Assembly (NCBI GenBank): GCA_910585505.1
Contig: CAJUFF010000035.1
Span: 1 to 21,214, forward strand
Length of the DNA stretch: 21,214 nucleotides
Direction of reading: 5' to 3'
Source: an uncultured Ruminiclostridium sp.
GTDB lineage: Bacteria > Bacillota > Clostridia > Oscillospirales > Ruminococcaceae
Below the pieces are notes generated by a model. That model saw only the letters and a program-made list of their open reading frames with translations. It made no database searches and had not been told where the DNA came from. Position numbers and translations under genes: made by a program. Shown one piece after another: positions 14,073-21,121 of this stretch (the stretch's first letter is position 1; the number at the start of each line of letters is the position of its first letter).

Positions 14073-16022
14073 ATGATGCTTATCACCTTGAAAGACAACG
14101 TCGTAAAGGAGTATCAAAGCGGAACCACCGCTTACGACATTGCCAAAGACATAAGCGCGGGTCTGGCGAGAGCTGCCTGTGCCGCGAAAATAGACGGAAA
14201 AGTGTGTGATCTGCGAACTTGCATCGATAAGGACTCCTCGCTTGAAATACTTACATTCGACGACGAGGACGGCAGAAGGGCATTTCGCCACACTGCTTCC
14301 CATATATTGGCGCAGGCTGTCAAGAGACTTTTTCCCGACGCGAAGCTTGCTATCGGCCCCGCTATTGAAAACGGCTTTTATTATGATTTTGACGTGGAAA
14401 CCCATTTTACCGCCGATGATCTTGTTAAAATCGAGGCGGAGATGAAAAAAATCGTTAAAGAGGGCGCGGAGCCTGTACAATTTTACCTTTCCCCTTCCGA
14501 GGCTATGAAAAAATTGGAGGACGAGGGAGAGCCGTATAAAGTTGAGCTGTGCAAGGAACACGCCGACAAGGGCGAGGACATAAGCTTTTATACTCAGGGC
14601 GAGTTTACCGACCTTTGCGCAGGCCCTCATCTTATGAACGTTTCGCCGATAAAAGCCTTTAAGCTCACGTCGGTAACCGGCTCCTACTGGAGAGGCGACG
14701 CGAAAAACAAGATGCTTTCCCGTATCTACGGCACCGCTTTCCCCAAAGCCTCTGAACTTCAGGAATATCTGGACAAGGTGGAGGAAGCCAAAAAACGCGA
14801 TCACAACAAGATAGGAAGAGAGCTTGAATACTTTACTACCGTCGACTATATCGGACAAGGCCTGCCCATATTGCTGCCCAAAGGAGCAAAAGTAATACAG
14901 ATAATGCAGAGATGGGTGGAGGATGTTGAGGCAAAAAACGGCTGTCAGCTTACCAAAACCCCTTATATGGCAAAAAGAGAGCTTTATAAAATTTCGGGGC
15001 ATTGGGATCACTATCTTGACGGAATGTTTGTGTTAGGGGATCCCGATGACGAGACAAAAGAGTGCTTTGCGCTCCGCCCCATGACGTGCCCTTTCCAGTA
15101 TCAGGTTTTTCTTAATCGTCAGCGCTCCTACCGTGACCTCCCCATGCGCCTTACCGAGACTTCCACACTTTTCCGCAACGAGGACAGCGGTGAGATGCAC
15201 GGTCTTATAAGAGTAAGGCAGTTTACCATTTCCGAGGGACACTATATTCTGCGCCCCGAACAGCTTGAGGAAGAATTCAAGAACTGTCTTGAATTGGCAA
15301 AGTATATGCTGGGAACCGTGGGACTTCTTGAGGACTGCACCTTCCGTTTCTCCCAGTGGGATCCCGCCAACCCGAAGAACAAGTACGAGGGTACCGCGGA
15401 GCAGTGGGAGCTGGCTCAGTCCACAATGAAGACGATTTTGGACGATTTGGGCGTGGAATACACCATAGGCATAGACGAAGCCGCATTTTACGGTCCCAAA
15501 CTGGATATCCAGTACAAAAACGTATTCGGCAAGGAGGACACCCTTGTAACAATACAGATAGATATGCTTTTGGCTAAGCTTTTTAATATGGAATATGTGG
15601 ACGTGGACGGTACGAAGAAGAACCCCTATATTATCCACCGCACAAGCTTAGGCTGTTACGAAAGAACACTGGCCTATGTGCTTGAAAAATACGCGGGGGC
15701 GCTCCCTCTCTGGCTGTCTCCCACACAGGTAAAAATACTGCCTATTGCCGACCGTCACAATGATTTCTGTTATGAAATCGCCAAGGCTCTGGACGATATA
15801 GGTATCCGTTATGAAATCGACACCAGAAATGAGAAGATAGGCTATAAGATCCGCGAAGCTCAGATGAATAAGATTAACTATATGTTAGTTGTAGGCGACA
15901 GCGAGGTTGAGGAAAAGAACGCTTCCGTCCGCTGCCGCAAGCGCGGGGACATCGGTAAGATGGGAATTACAGAATTGTGTAATATGCTGAAAAAGGAAAA
16001 TGACGAAAAAACCGTACTGTAA
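14073..16022 (+). CDS. thrS: Threonyl-tRNA synthetase
   Basis: Class II aminoacyl-tRNA synthetase that charges tRNA-Thr and edits mischarged Ser-tRNA. About 649 residues in the standard order: N-terminal TGS domain (LITLKDNVVKEYQSGTTAYDIA); editing domain with HTASHILAQAVKRLFP; catalytic core with the motif 2 region RNEDSGEMHGLIRVRQF; motif 3 near the end of the core; and a C-terminal anticodon-binding domain (LSPTQVKILPIADRHNDF). Zinc ligands are visible: Cys339 in RPMTCPF, His376 in GEMHGLI and His522 in IIHRTSLG. GGAGGA at 14063-14068 precedes TTG-ATG-ATG; I chose the first ATG (14073), with 14076 equally plausible. No lesion. It has its own promoter and is followed after 67 bases by a separately promoted small gene. 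Confidence 0.96.
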   Translation: MMLITLKDNVVKEYQSGTTAYDIAKDISAGLARAACAAKIDGKVCDLRTCIDKDSSLEILTFDDEDGRRAFRHTASHILAQAVKRLFPDAKLAIGPAIENGFYYDFDVETHFTADDLVKIEAEMKKIVKEGAEPVQFYLSPSEAMKKLEDEGEPYKVELCKEHADKGEDISFYTQGEFTDLCAGPHLMNVSPIKAFKLTSVTGSYWRGDAKNKMLSRIYGTAFPKASELQEYLDKVEEAKKRDHNKIGRELEYFTTVDYIGQGLPILLPKGAKVIQIMQRWVEDVEAKNGCQLTKTPYMAKRELYKISGHWDHYLDGMFVLGDPDDETKECFALRPMTCPFQYQVFLNRQRSYRDLPMRLTETSTLFRNEDSGEMHGLIRVRQFTISEGHYILRPEQLEEEFKNCLELAKYMLGTVGLLEDCTFRFSQWDPANPKNKYEGTAEQWELAQSTMKTILDDLGVEYTIGIDEAAFYGPKLDIQYKNVFGKEDTLVTIQIDMLLAKLFNMEYVDVDGTKKNPYIIHRTSLGCYERTLAYVLEKYAGALPLWLSPTQVKILPIADRHNDFCYEIAKALDDIGIRYEIDTRNEKIGYKIREAQMNKINYMLVVGDSEVEEKNASVRCRKRGDIGKMGITELCNMLKKENDEKTVL

Positions 16023-16026
16023 CTTA

Positions 16027-16055
16027 TTGACTTTTTTTCCCCACTGTGATAAAAT
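16027..16055 (+). promoter_or_regulatory. Sigma-A-type promoter of the yjfB-like gene
   Basis: TTGACT (16027-16032) and TAAAAT (16050-16055), 17-base spacer, beginning 5 bases after the thrS stop. The spacer ends GTGA before the -10 and contains a TTTTCCCC run, as does the thrS promoter. Confidence 0.75.
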
Positions 16056-16089
16056 ATATCTGTAAAAAACAGGAAAGGAGGGCAGTTAT

Positions 16090-16284
16090 ATGGATTATGT
16101 ATCCGCAATCGCCGCAATGTCTGTAAATATGGGCTTGCAAAACGTACAGTCTGCCGCCTCCCTGAAAATGTTTACCAATATGATGGACACTCAGGAAGCG
16201 GCAAGCGCACAGCTTATTGACGCTATCGAGAGCGTGCCGATGCCCTCTTCGGGCGTAGGATCGCTGCTTGATGTCAGAGCATAA
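16090..16284 (+). CDS. YjfB-like putative motility protein
   Basis: Small protein of 64 residues matching the YjfB family (annotated as putative motility protein, widespread in flagellated and some non-flagellated Firmicutes; function unproven). Evidence: the pattern DYVSAIAAMSVNMGLQNVQSAASLKMFTNMMDTQEAASAQLIDAIE, that is, a short hydrophobic helix, a Gln/Ala-rich helix and the MDTQE motif shared by the family, then a Pro/Ser-rich tail. ATG 16090 is preceded by AAAGGAGG (16074-16081). It has its own promoter and terminator, so is monocistronic. No flagellar gene is nearby. Confidence 0.8.
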   Translation: MDYVSAIAAMSVNMGLQNVQSAASLKMFTNMMDTQEAASAQLIDAIESVPMPSSGVGSLLDVRA

Positions 16285-16293
16285 GTTGTATTG

Positions 16294-16334
16294 ATAAGCT
16301 TCAAGTTCTTTGGAATTTGAAGCTTATTTATTTT
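16294..16334 (+). terminator. Terminator of the yjfB-like gene
   Basis: ATAAGCTTCAA (16294-16304) pairs perfectly with TTGAAGCTTAT (16317-16327) around a 12-base loop, followed by TTATTTT. It ends only just before the AGGAG of the next gene (16335-16339), so the GH26 gene is served by readthrough or by a promoter I could not see. Confidence 0.85.
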
Positions 16335-16344
16335 AGGAGAAAAA

Positions 16345-17478
16345 ATGAACAAATACGAAACAAATACAAGCGTTCTTTTAAATGGACTTAATCAATTTTC
16401 CGTAAATCCCGCACAGCTTGTTTCAAAAAACGCCGGAGAAAGCACAAAAAAACTGTTTGATTATCTTAAATCAATATATGGTAAACATATTTTAAGCGGT
16501 CAACAATATTTTCATCCGACAGAGCTGGAGGATGCGGTTTACTACCGTATTACCGAACATCTCCCCGCAGTTCGGGGCTACGACCTGCTGGATATGTGCA
16601 AAAATATATCTGACAGTCAGACTGACCGTGCCATATACTGGGCGAAGAACAGCGGCTGTATAATAACAATGTGCTGGCATTGGTATGCTCCGGACGATAT
16701 AAAGAATCCCTCCGATTCGGTATGGTCGTTTTACTATAAAACTACGGGCTATCAGCGAAAAACAAGCTTCGATATAATAAAAGCGGTGGAAGAGGATACG
16801 TTGGAACACCGATTTGCTTTGGATCAGATAGATAAAGCCGCTGAAGAACTGAAGAAGCTTGAAGCGGAGGACATTCCCGTGCTTTGGAGGCCGCTGCACG
16901 AGGCAGACGGAAATTGGTTCTGGTGGGGAAACCGCAAAAACGACGGCGGAGAATCCATAGAAGCTTACAAAAAGCTTTGGTATATTATCTTTGACAGAAT
17001 GGAAAACTATCATAAGCTTACCAATCTCATCTGGGTTTGGAACGGACAAAGCCGCGATATGGCCGTACACCCAAACACTTTTGATCTTTGCGGGGAGGAT
17101 ATATATTCCGAAATTCCTTTGGATCATTCCTCCCAAAAATCGCGTTTTCTGAACGTCACCTCCTATACCTTAGGTAAAATGGCGGCATTGTCCGAGTGTG
17201 GCTATATACCGGATCCGGAAAATCTTAAAAGAGACGGAGTCAAATGGCTCTGGTGGCTTCCTTGGTGGGGCAGCTTCGTGTATAAAACTGACGAGAACGG
17301 GAGACCTGTTTTTGATAATAACGGCTTGCCTTTGCATAATTCCGAAAAATTTTCCGAAGAGGAAATAAAAGAGTATTTAAATAATGATTATTGTCTCACC
17401 TTGGATAAACTGCCATGGTACAGCGGAAAAAACGCCGAATTTGTCACAAATACTATGAAGGAGAGATTTGGATTATGA
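16345..17478 (+). CDS. Glycoside hydrolase family 26, beta-mannanase-like
   Basis: Retaining glycosidase of 377 residues acting on beta-1,4-mannans or manno-oligosaccharides. GH26 features in order: YGKHILSGQQYFHP (residues 45-58); PAVRGYDLLD; CIITMCWHWYAP; the acid/base Glu186 in VLWRPLHEADGNWFWWG; LIWVWNGQS; and the nucleophile Glu284 in MAALSECGYIPD, followed by WLWWLPWWGSF. There is no signal peptide and no binding module, so it is probably cytoplasmic and works on imported oligosaccharides. ATG 16345 follows AGGAG with normal spacing. The stop overlaps the start of the DUF4358 lipoprotein gene (ATGA), implying coupled translation. Mannanase rather than another GH26 specificity (such as beta-1,3-xylanase or lichenase) is inference. 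Confidence 0.9.
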   Translation: MNKYETNTSVLLNGLNQFSVNPAQLVSKNAGESTKKLFDYLKSIYGKHILSGQQYFHPTELEDAVYYRITEHLPAVRGYDLLDMCKNISDSQTDRAIYWAKNSGCIITMCWHWYAPDDIKNPSDSVWSFYYKTTGYQRKTSFDIIKAVEEDTLEHRFALDQIDKAAEELKKLEAEDIPVLWRPLHEADGNWFWWGNRKNDGGESIEAYKKLWYIIFDRMENYHKLTNLIWVWNGQSRDMAVHPNTFDLCGEDIYSEIPLDHSSQKSRFLNVTSYTLGKMAALSECGYIPDPENLKRDGVKWLWWLPWWGSFVYKTDENGRPVFDNNGLPLHNSEKFSEEEIKEYLNNDYCLTLDKLPWYSGKNAEFVTNTMKERFGL

Positions 17479-17948
17479 GGAGATTTGCGATTCTTTTTAT
17501 TTCAATCGTCTTTACTTTTACCGCCGCCGCTTGTTCCTCTGGCGACAAAAACATGAACAAAACCGATAAAACGGCTTCCGAGCTTTTAAATACTGTTCTG
17601 GACAGCATTGATTTCCCTCCTACCGTGGAGATAACAGAGAAAAGTGCCTTTGAGGAAATGGGCATAGATCTGTCCGTTACCGAAGATCACGCGGCGGTAA
17701 AACAAATGCTGAGTGTGGACGTGGTGGAGGTCATTATTTTAAAGGTAAAAGACGGTGAGACCGAAAAAACTTTAGAACAGCTTAATGCCAGGAAGGATTC
17801 TCTTATCAATGATTTTGCCTATTACCCCGAACAAGTGGAGTCCGCCAATGCCACAATTGTGGGAAGCGAAGGAAATGTGGCTTATCTGATTTGTCATGTG
17901 GATTCCGAAAAGGCAGAAAAAAAGCTGATTGAAAAAATAAATTTTTAG
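17475..17948 (+). CDS. DUF4358 family lipoprotein
   Basis: Predicted lipoprotein of 157 residues. The signal peptide MRRFAILFISIVFTFTAAAC ends in a lipobox with Cys20, followed by a polar linker (SSGDKNMNKTDKTAS). The body matches the DUF4358 pattern: ELLNTVLDSIDFPP, then EEMGIDLSVTEDHAAVKQ, VVEVIILKVKDGETE and a closing segment NATIVGSEGNVAYLICHVD. The family is common in Clostridia and has no established function. The frame is open upstream to 17415, but ATG 17475 overlaps the GH26 stop as ATGA, has GGAGAG upstream, and gives a proper signal peptide. Its coupling to a cytoplasmic glycosidase is unexplained. Confidence 0.85.
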   Translation: MRRFAILFISIVFTFTAAACSSGDKNMNKTDKTASELLNTVLDSIDFPPTVEITEKSAFEEMGIDLSVTEDHAAVKQMLSVDVVEVIILKVKDGETEKTLEQLNARKDSLINDFAYYPEQVESANATIVGSEGNVAYLICHVDSEKAEKKLIEKINF

Positions 17949-17967
17949 TATATTTTATTTTTGTATT

Positions 17968-17978
17968 TACAATTTGTA
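17968..17978. promoter_or_regulatory. 11-bp palindrome TACAATTTGTA, site 1
   Basis: TACAA-T-TTGTA is a perfect two-fold symmetric site. An identical copy lies at 18050-18060, centre to centre 82 bases, with a long hairpin between. Likely a protein-binding site; the binder is unknown. Confidence 0.4.
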
Positions 17979-17981
17979 TTT

Positions 17982-18028
17982 TTCAGTCCCTTTAATTAAG
18001 AAAAAGCCTCTTAATTAAAGGGACTGAA
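17982..18028. repeat. Perfect 20-bp inverted repeat (hairpin)
   Basis: Left arm 17982-18001 and right arm 18009-18028 are exact reverse complements over 20 bases (core CAGTCCCTTTAATTAAG), loop AAAAGCC. It lies 34 bases after the DUF4358 stop and may end that transcript, but the right flank is TGTATATTTTAG rather than a clean T-run, so a terminator role is uncertain. Too symmetric and long to be chance. Confidence 0.85.
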
Positions 18029-18049
18029 TGTATATTTTAGAATAAATTA

Positions 18050-18060
18050 TACAATTTGTA
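18050..18060. promoter_or_regulatory. 11-bp palindrome TACAATTTGTA, site 2
   Basis: Second exact copy of the palindrome at 17968-17978, ending 8 bases before the -35 box of the tetR promoter. Placement suits an activator or a looping repressor of that promoter. Confidence 0.45.
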
Positions 18061-18068
18061 AATAAGCG

Positions 18069-18096
18069 TTGACAATTCACAAAAAAATGTTATAAT
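18069..18096 (+). promoter_or_regulatory. Sigma-A-type promoter of the tetR gene
   Basis: TTGACA (18069-18074) and TATAAT (18091-18096), 16-base spacer, with TG one base before the -10 (extended -10). Transcription should begin near 18103, inside the operator palindrome. Confidence 0.85.
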
Positions 18097-18100
18097 TACA

Positions 18101-18121
18101 TTATATAACTGAGTTATATAA
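18101..18121. promoter_or_regulatory. Candidate TetR operator palindrome
   Basis: TTATATAAC (18101-18109) and GTTATATAA (18113-18121) are exact reverse complements around TGA. The site begins 5 bases after the -10 box and covers the expected transcription start, the classic position for autorepression by the TetR-family protein encoded just downstream. Confidence 0.75.
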
Positions 18122-18143
18122 ATTGTTTATTTTAGGAGCAAAA

Positions 18144-18701
18144 ATGCCGAAACAAAAAATAACTAAGGAAGATGTAGTAAACGCAGCGTATGAACTCGCT
18201 AAGGAACACGGCCAGGACTATATCACGGTAAAAACCATTTCAGAAAAGCTTTCCTGTTCCGTACAGCCAATTTACACTTACTGTGCAAACATGGAAGGTC
18301 TCAAACGGAAAGTAAATGAAAAAGTGAGAGACTATGTAAAAAAATACGTTTCCGAACACACTGAAAGCGGCGATATATTCAAAAGTACGGGACAGGCTTA
18401 TCTTCAACTGGCAAAAGAAGAATCCAACATTTATAGAATGTTTATATCTTATCAAAGAGAGAACGTTTCGTCTTTAGAGGAGCTTTATAATCTTGAGGCC
18501 AATCCCGAAATTGCCCAAACTGTTTCAAAACAACTTAATATATCGCTTGATAGAGCGAAAATGCTGCATTTGAATATGCTCATTTACAGTATGGGAATAG
18601 GTATGGTATTTTCACGAACCTCTCCCGGAATACCTGCGGAGGAAATTTTTTCACAGCAGGACTGCGCCTTCAGAGCTTTTTTGGCTCAGGCGCTCGAATA
18701 G
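18144..18701 (+). CDS. TetR/AcrR-family transcriptional regulator
   Basis: 185-residue one-component repressor. N-terminal helix-turn-helix at about residues 8-50: ITKEDVVNAAYELAKEHGQDYITVKTISEKLSCSVQPIYTYCANMEGL. The variable C-terminal helical domain (residues 60-185) would bind the ligand and dimerise; LQLAKEESNIYRMFISY and LNMLIYSMGIGMVF fit the TetR_C-type fold seen in Firmicutes. ATG 18144 follows AGGAG with 5-base spacing. A palindrome at 18101-18121 is the likely autoregulatory operator. No efflux pump or enzyme target follows directly: the next 445 bases are non-coding, so its other targets are elsewhere. The ligand is unknown. Confidence 0.88.
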   Translation: MPKQKITKEDVVNAAYELAKEHGQDYITVKTISEKLSCSVQPIYTYCANMEGLKRKVNEKVRDYVKKYVSEHTESGDIFKSTGQAYLQLAKEESNIYRMFISYQRENVSSLEELYNLEANPEIAQTVSKQLNISLDRAKMLHLNMLIYSMGIGMVFSRTSPGIPAEEIFSQQDCAFRAFLAQALE

Positions 18702-18917
18702 GGTGCTTATACTTATCTCGGTTTAAACTGATATAATATTTATAGCTTAAAATTGGATTATAGCAATCCAACAAAAAGATAAACAAATAGGAGCGAAGCG
18801 ACTAATTGTCCTTTCCGCTTCCCTTTCGGACTCCGAAAGGGAAGTAGGGGAGTCCAAAGGACGAGGGCAACGCCCCCAAAGCTTGTGTGTTTTTTGCACT
18901 GTTGTAATTTTATTTAA
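18702..18917. other. Non-coding stretch with composite hairpins
   Basis: No gene supported. TTGGATT (18753-18759) can pair with AATCCAA (18765-18771). A larger composite hairpin follows: CTTCCCTTTCGG (18818-18829) with CCGAAAGGGAAG (18833-18844) around ACT, enclosed by GTCCTTT (18809-18815) with AAAGGAC (18858-18864), next to a GGGC-AAC-GCCC mini-hairpin. Similar GC-rich hairpins appear at the left edge of the window. The structure may end tetR transcription or belong to a dispersed repeat that adjoins the MITE. Confidence 0.55.
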
Positions 18918-19089
18918 GGCAACACCGCGCAATGACCGCCTGACGGCTTTGCGTGCGGCTTGCTTGCATATTTTCCGTCATCTTGCACAAATCCTCCTTG
19001 AAATACGCCGGTATTCCTGCGTCGGATTTATACAAGCTGACGAAAAATCTGACGGCGCAATCCACACACAACCATTGTGCAGTGTTGCG
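18918..19089 (+). mobile_element. MITE-like repeat, copy 2
   Basis: 172-bp element matching copy 1 (reverse complement of 8408-8577) along its whole length at about 90% identity by eye. The left end GGCAACACCGCGCAATG and the reverse complement of the right end, CGCAACACTGCACAATG, are imperfect inverted repeats. TTAA immediately precedes (18914-18917) and follows (19090-19093) the element, consistent with a 4-bp target duplication. There is no transposase; movement in trans is inferred. A frame containing CLHIFRHLAQI crosses it but is explained by DNA conservation. Confidence 0.82.
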
Positions 19090-19146
19090 TTAAACTTTTT
19101 TTGAATTACTATAGTACTAAATATAAAGAAGTGGAAGGTCATAAAA

Positions 19147-19686
19147 ATGAACAGAACCGTAATAATTTATCTCAGCAAAACGGGCTTTACGGAAAAATAC
19201 GCCAAATGGGCTGCGGAAGAAACGGGAGCAGAGATTATTTCCTTTAAAGAGGCGAAAAAATGCCGTAAAAAAATTCTTTCCGATTTCGGCACGATAATTT
19301 TTGGCAGCAGGCTGTTGGGCGGAATGATAGAAGATCTTCGCAAAGCCAAAAAGCTGTTTTACATCGGAGATACCCGCTTTGCCGTTTTTGTTACGGGAGC
19401 CACTCCTAATGACGGCAAAGATACTGCCGCTACGCTTAAAAAAATGTGGAAACAAAATTTCACCGCCGATGAACTTGACAAAATACCTCATTTTTATATG
19501 CAGTCCGGATTGTGTTATGAAAAAATGCCGTTTATAGAGAAGAAAATGATGAATGCGCTTAAAGCAATGCTGAAGAAAAAAACGGTGGAGGGTATCCCCG
19601 ACGGAATGGCGGAGGCTTTGGGTAGCTCATTTGATAACTCGGATAAAAAACTTGTATATCCTCTCACGGAGTGGATAAATAGCTGA
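19147..19686 (+). CDS. Flavodoxin-domain protein
   Basis: Predicted cytoplasmic FMN-binding protein of 179 residues of the flavodoxin/HemG-like type. The N-terminal strand and phosphate loop RTVIIYLSKTGFTEKYAKWAA (residues 3-23) correspond to the T/S-x-T-G-x-T FMN phosphate-binding motif, here SKTGFT. FGTIIFGSRLLGGMIEDLRKA and FAVFVTGATPNDGK are the next alternating strand-loop units. Length suits the protoporphyrinogen-oxidase-like flavodoxin group rather than short electron-carrier flavodoxins, but no haem genes are near and the partner is unknown. ATG 19147 has GGAAGG upstream. It starts 58 bases after MITE copy 2, so its promoter lies in or close to the element. Confidence 0.8.
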   Translation: MNRTVIIYLSKTGFTEKYAKWAAEETGAEIISFKEAKKCRKKILSDFGTIIFGSRLLGGMIEDLRKAKKLFYIGDTRFAVFVTGATPNDGKDTAATLKKMWKQNFTADELDKIPHFYMQSGLCYEKMPFIEKKMMNALKAMLKKKTVEGIPDGMAEALGSSFDNSDKKLVYPLTEWINS

Positions 19687-19763
19687 TTTTTATATTATTA
19701 TCAACTTTTTAAAAAAAATATGTAAAAAACATATAAAAATTTGTTAATCATTTATCAAACCCC

Positions 19764-19792
19764 TTGATATTTGCTCCAAAATTTAGTATAAT
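19764..19792 (+). promoter_or_regulatory. Sigma-A-type promoter of gap
   Basis: TTGATA (19764-19769) and TATAAT (19787-19792), 17-base spacer. The leader of about 85 bases holds an imperfect ACCG/CGGT hairpin and ends in AGGAGG before the ATG. Confidence 0.8.
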
Positions 19793-19882
19793 ATAAAAAG
19801 GTAAATAAAACCGATCATAAAAAAGCATTGACCGTTCAAACACGGTTGATGTACCAAAACAAAATTCAGGAGGACTAATCCA

Positions 19883-20920
19883 ATGGCAGTTAAAGTTGCA
19901 ATCAACGGTTTCGGACGTATCGGAAGACTCGCATTCAGACAGATGTTCGGCGCGGAAGGCTACGAGGTAGTTGCTATCAACGACCTTACAAAGCCCTCTA
20001 TGTTAGCACACCTTTTAAAGTATGACACCGCTCAGGGCGGATATTGCGGCAGAATTGGCGAAGGACTTCACACAATTACCGCCGACGATGAGGCAGGCAC
20101 AATAACGGTAGACGGCAAGACCCTTAAGATTTACGCTGAGGCCAAGGCAGCCGAGCTTCCTTGGGGCGAGATCGGCGTAGACGTAGTATTGGAGTGCACC
20201 GGCTTCTACTGCTCAAAAGAGAAATCTCAGGCTCATATTGATGCAGGAGCCAAGAAGGTTGTTATTTCCGCTCCCGCAGGCAATGATCTTAAGACCATTG
20301 TATTCAGCGTAAACGAGAATACTCTTACCCCCGACGACGCTATCATTTCCGCCGCTTCCTGCACTACCAACTGTCTTGCTCCCATGGCCAAGGCTCTTAA
20401 TGACTATGCGCCTATTCAGAGTGGCATCATGAGCACAATTCACGCTTATACCGGCGACCAGATGATTCTTGACGGTCCTCACAGAAAGGGCGACCTCAGA
20501 CGTGCAAGAGCAGGCGCCGCCAACATCGTTCCCAACAGCACCGGCGCAGCCAAGGCAATAGGCCTTGTTATCCCCGAACTCAACGGAAAGCTTATCGGTT
20601 CCGCTCAGCGTGTGCCCGTTCCCACAGGCTCCACAACCATTCTTACCGCCGTTGTTAAGAAAGCCGATCTTACCAAGGAAGGCATCAACGCCGCTATGAA
20701 GGCTGCCGCATCCGAGTCTTTCGGTTACAACGAGGATCAGATCGTTTCTTCTGACGTTATTGGAATGAGATACGGTTCACTCTTCGACGCTACCCAGACC
20801 ATGGTTTCCAAGATTTCGGACGATCTTTACGAAGTACAGGTTGTTTCTTGGTACGATAATGAAAATTCCTATACTTCTCAGATGGTAAGAACCATCAAGT
20901 ACTTTGCCGAACTTAAGTAA
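19883..20920 (+). CDS. gap: Glyceraldehyde-3-phosphate dehydrogenase, type I
   Basis: Glycolytic enzyme that oxidises glyceraldehyde 3-phosphate to 1,3-bisphosphoglycerate with NAD and phosphate; cytoplasmic tetramer. The 345-residue protein has the Rossmann dinucleotide motif INGFGRIGR (residues 7-15), Asp34 after the second strand (favouring NAD over NADP), the catalytic Cys160 in SAASCTTNCLAP, His187 in STIHAYTGDQ, and the C-terminal SWYDNENSYTSQMVRT. Length is normal for the family. ATG 19883 follows AGGAGG. Codon use is strongly biased (frequent GGC, AAG, CTT), as expected for a highly expressed gene. It stands alone; pgk and tpi are not in the window. Confidence 0.97.
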   Translation: MAVKVAINGFGRIGRLAFRQMFGAEGYEVVAINDLTKPSMLAHLLKYDTAQGGYCGRIGEGLHTITADDEAGTITVDGKTLKIYAEAKAAELPWGEIGVDVVLECTGFYCSKEKSQAHIDAGAKKVVISAPAGNDLKTIVFSVNENTLTPDDAIISAASCTTNCLAPMAKALNDYAPIQSGIMSTIHAYTGDQMILDGPHRKGDLRRARAGAANIVPNSTGAAKAIGLVIPELNGKLIGSAQRVPVPTGSTTILTAVVKKADLTKEGINAAMKAAASESFGYNEDQIVSSDVIGMRYGSLFDATQTMVSKISDDLYEVQVVSWYDNENSYTSQMVRTIKYFAELK

Positions 20921-21084
20921 GCAAAAATTTCCCTTGAAAATAACTAATGTTATTTGGCACGTAGAACACGGAAACGGCAAATTACGATAAAATTATGACA
21001 GTTGCGGGAACAACTTAAGAAAATCCTTATTTAAACAATTTTTAAATGGAGATGGTGAGATTCGCTCGCAATCAAAGCTGTCAA
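20921..21084 (+). other. Long gap 3' region
   Basis: 164 bases between the gap stop and its terminator without a gene. It contains AATAAC/GTTATT, and GACAG (20998-21002) that can pair with CTGTC near 21078-21082, closing most of the segment. It could be a long 3' untranslated region or a small RNA; no family was recognised. Confidence 0.35.
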
Positions 21085-21121
21085 AAAAAGAGGGCATTTT
21101 GCCCTCTTTTTGTTTTTCGGT
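21085..21121 (+). terminator. Terminator of gap
   Basis: AAAAAGAGGGC (21085-21095) pairs perfectly with GCCCTCTTTTT (21101-21111) around ATTTT, followed by GTTTTT. A strong intrinsic terminator that would also work in the reverse direction because of the A-run on its left. The remaining bases to the window end show nothing identifiable. Confidence 0.93.

Noticed and set aside
14010..15011. Long 333-residue minus-strand frame opposite thrS
   Set aside because: Antisense shadow of a fully intact thrS, with no family features.
15033..15638. 201-residue minus-strand frame
   Set aside because: Antisense shadow of thrS; low-quality composition and no ribosome site.
17982..18028. Ordinary intrinsic terminator
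   Set aside because: The stem is perfect, but no clean T-run follows on either strand, so it is listed as an inverted repeat of unsettled role.
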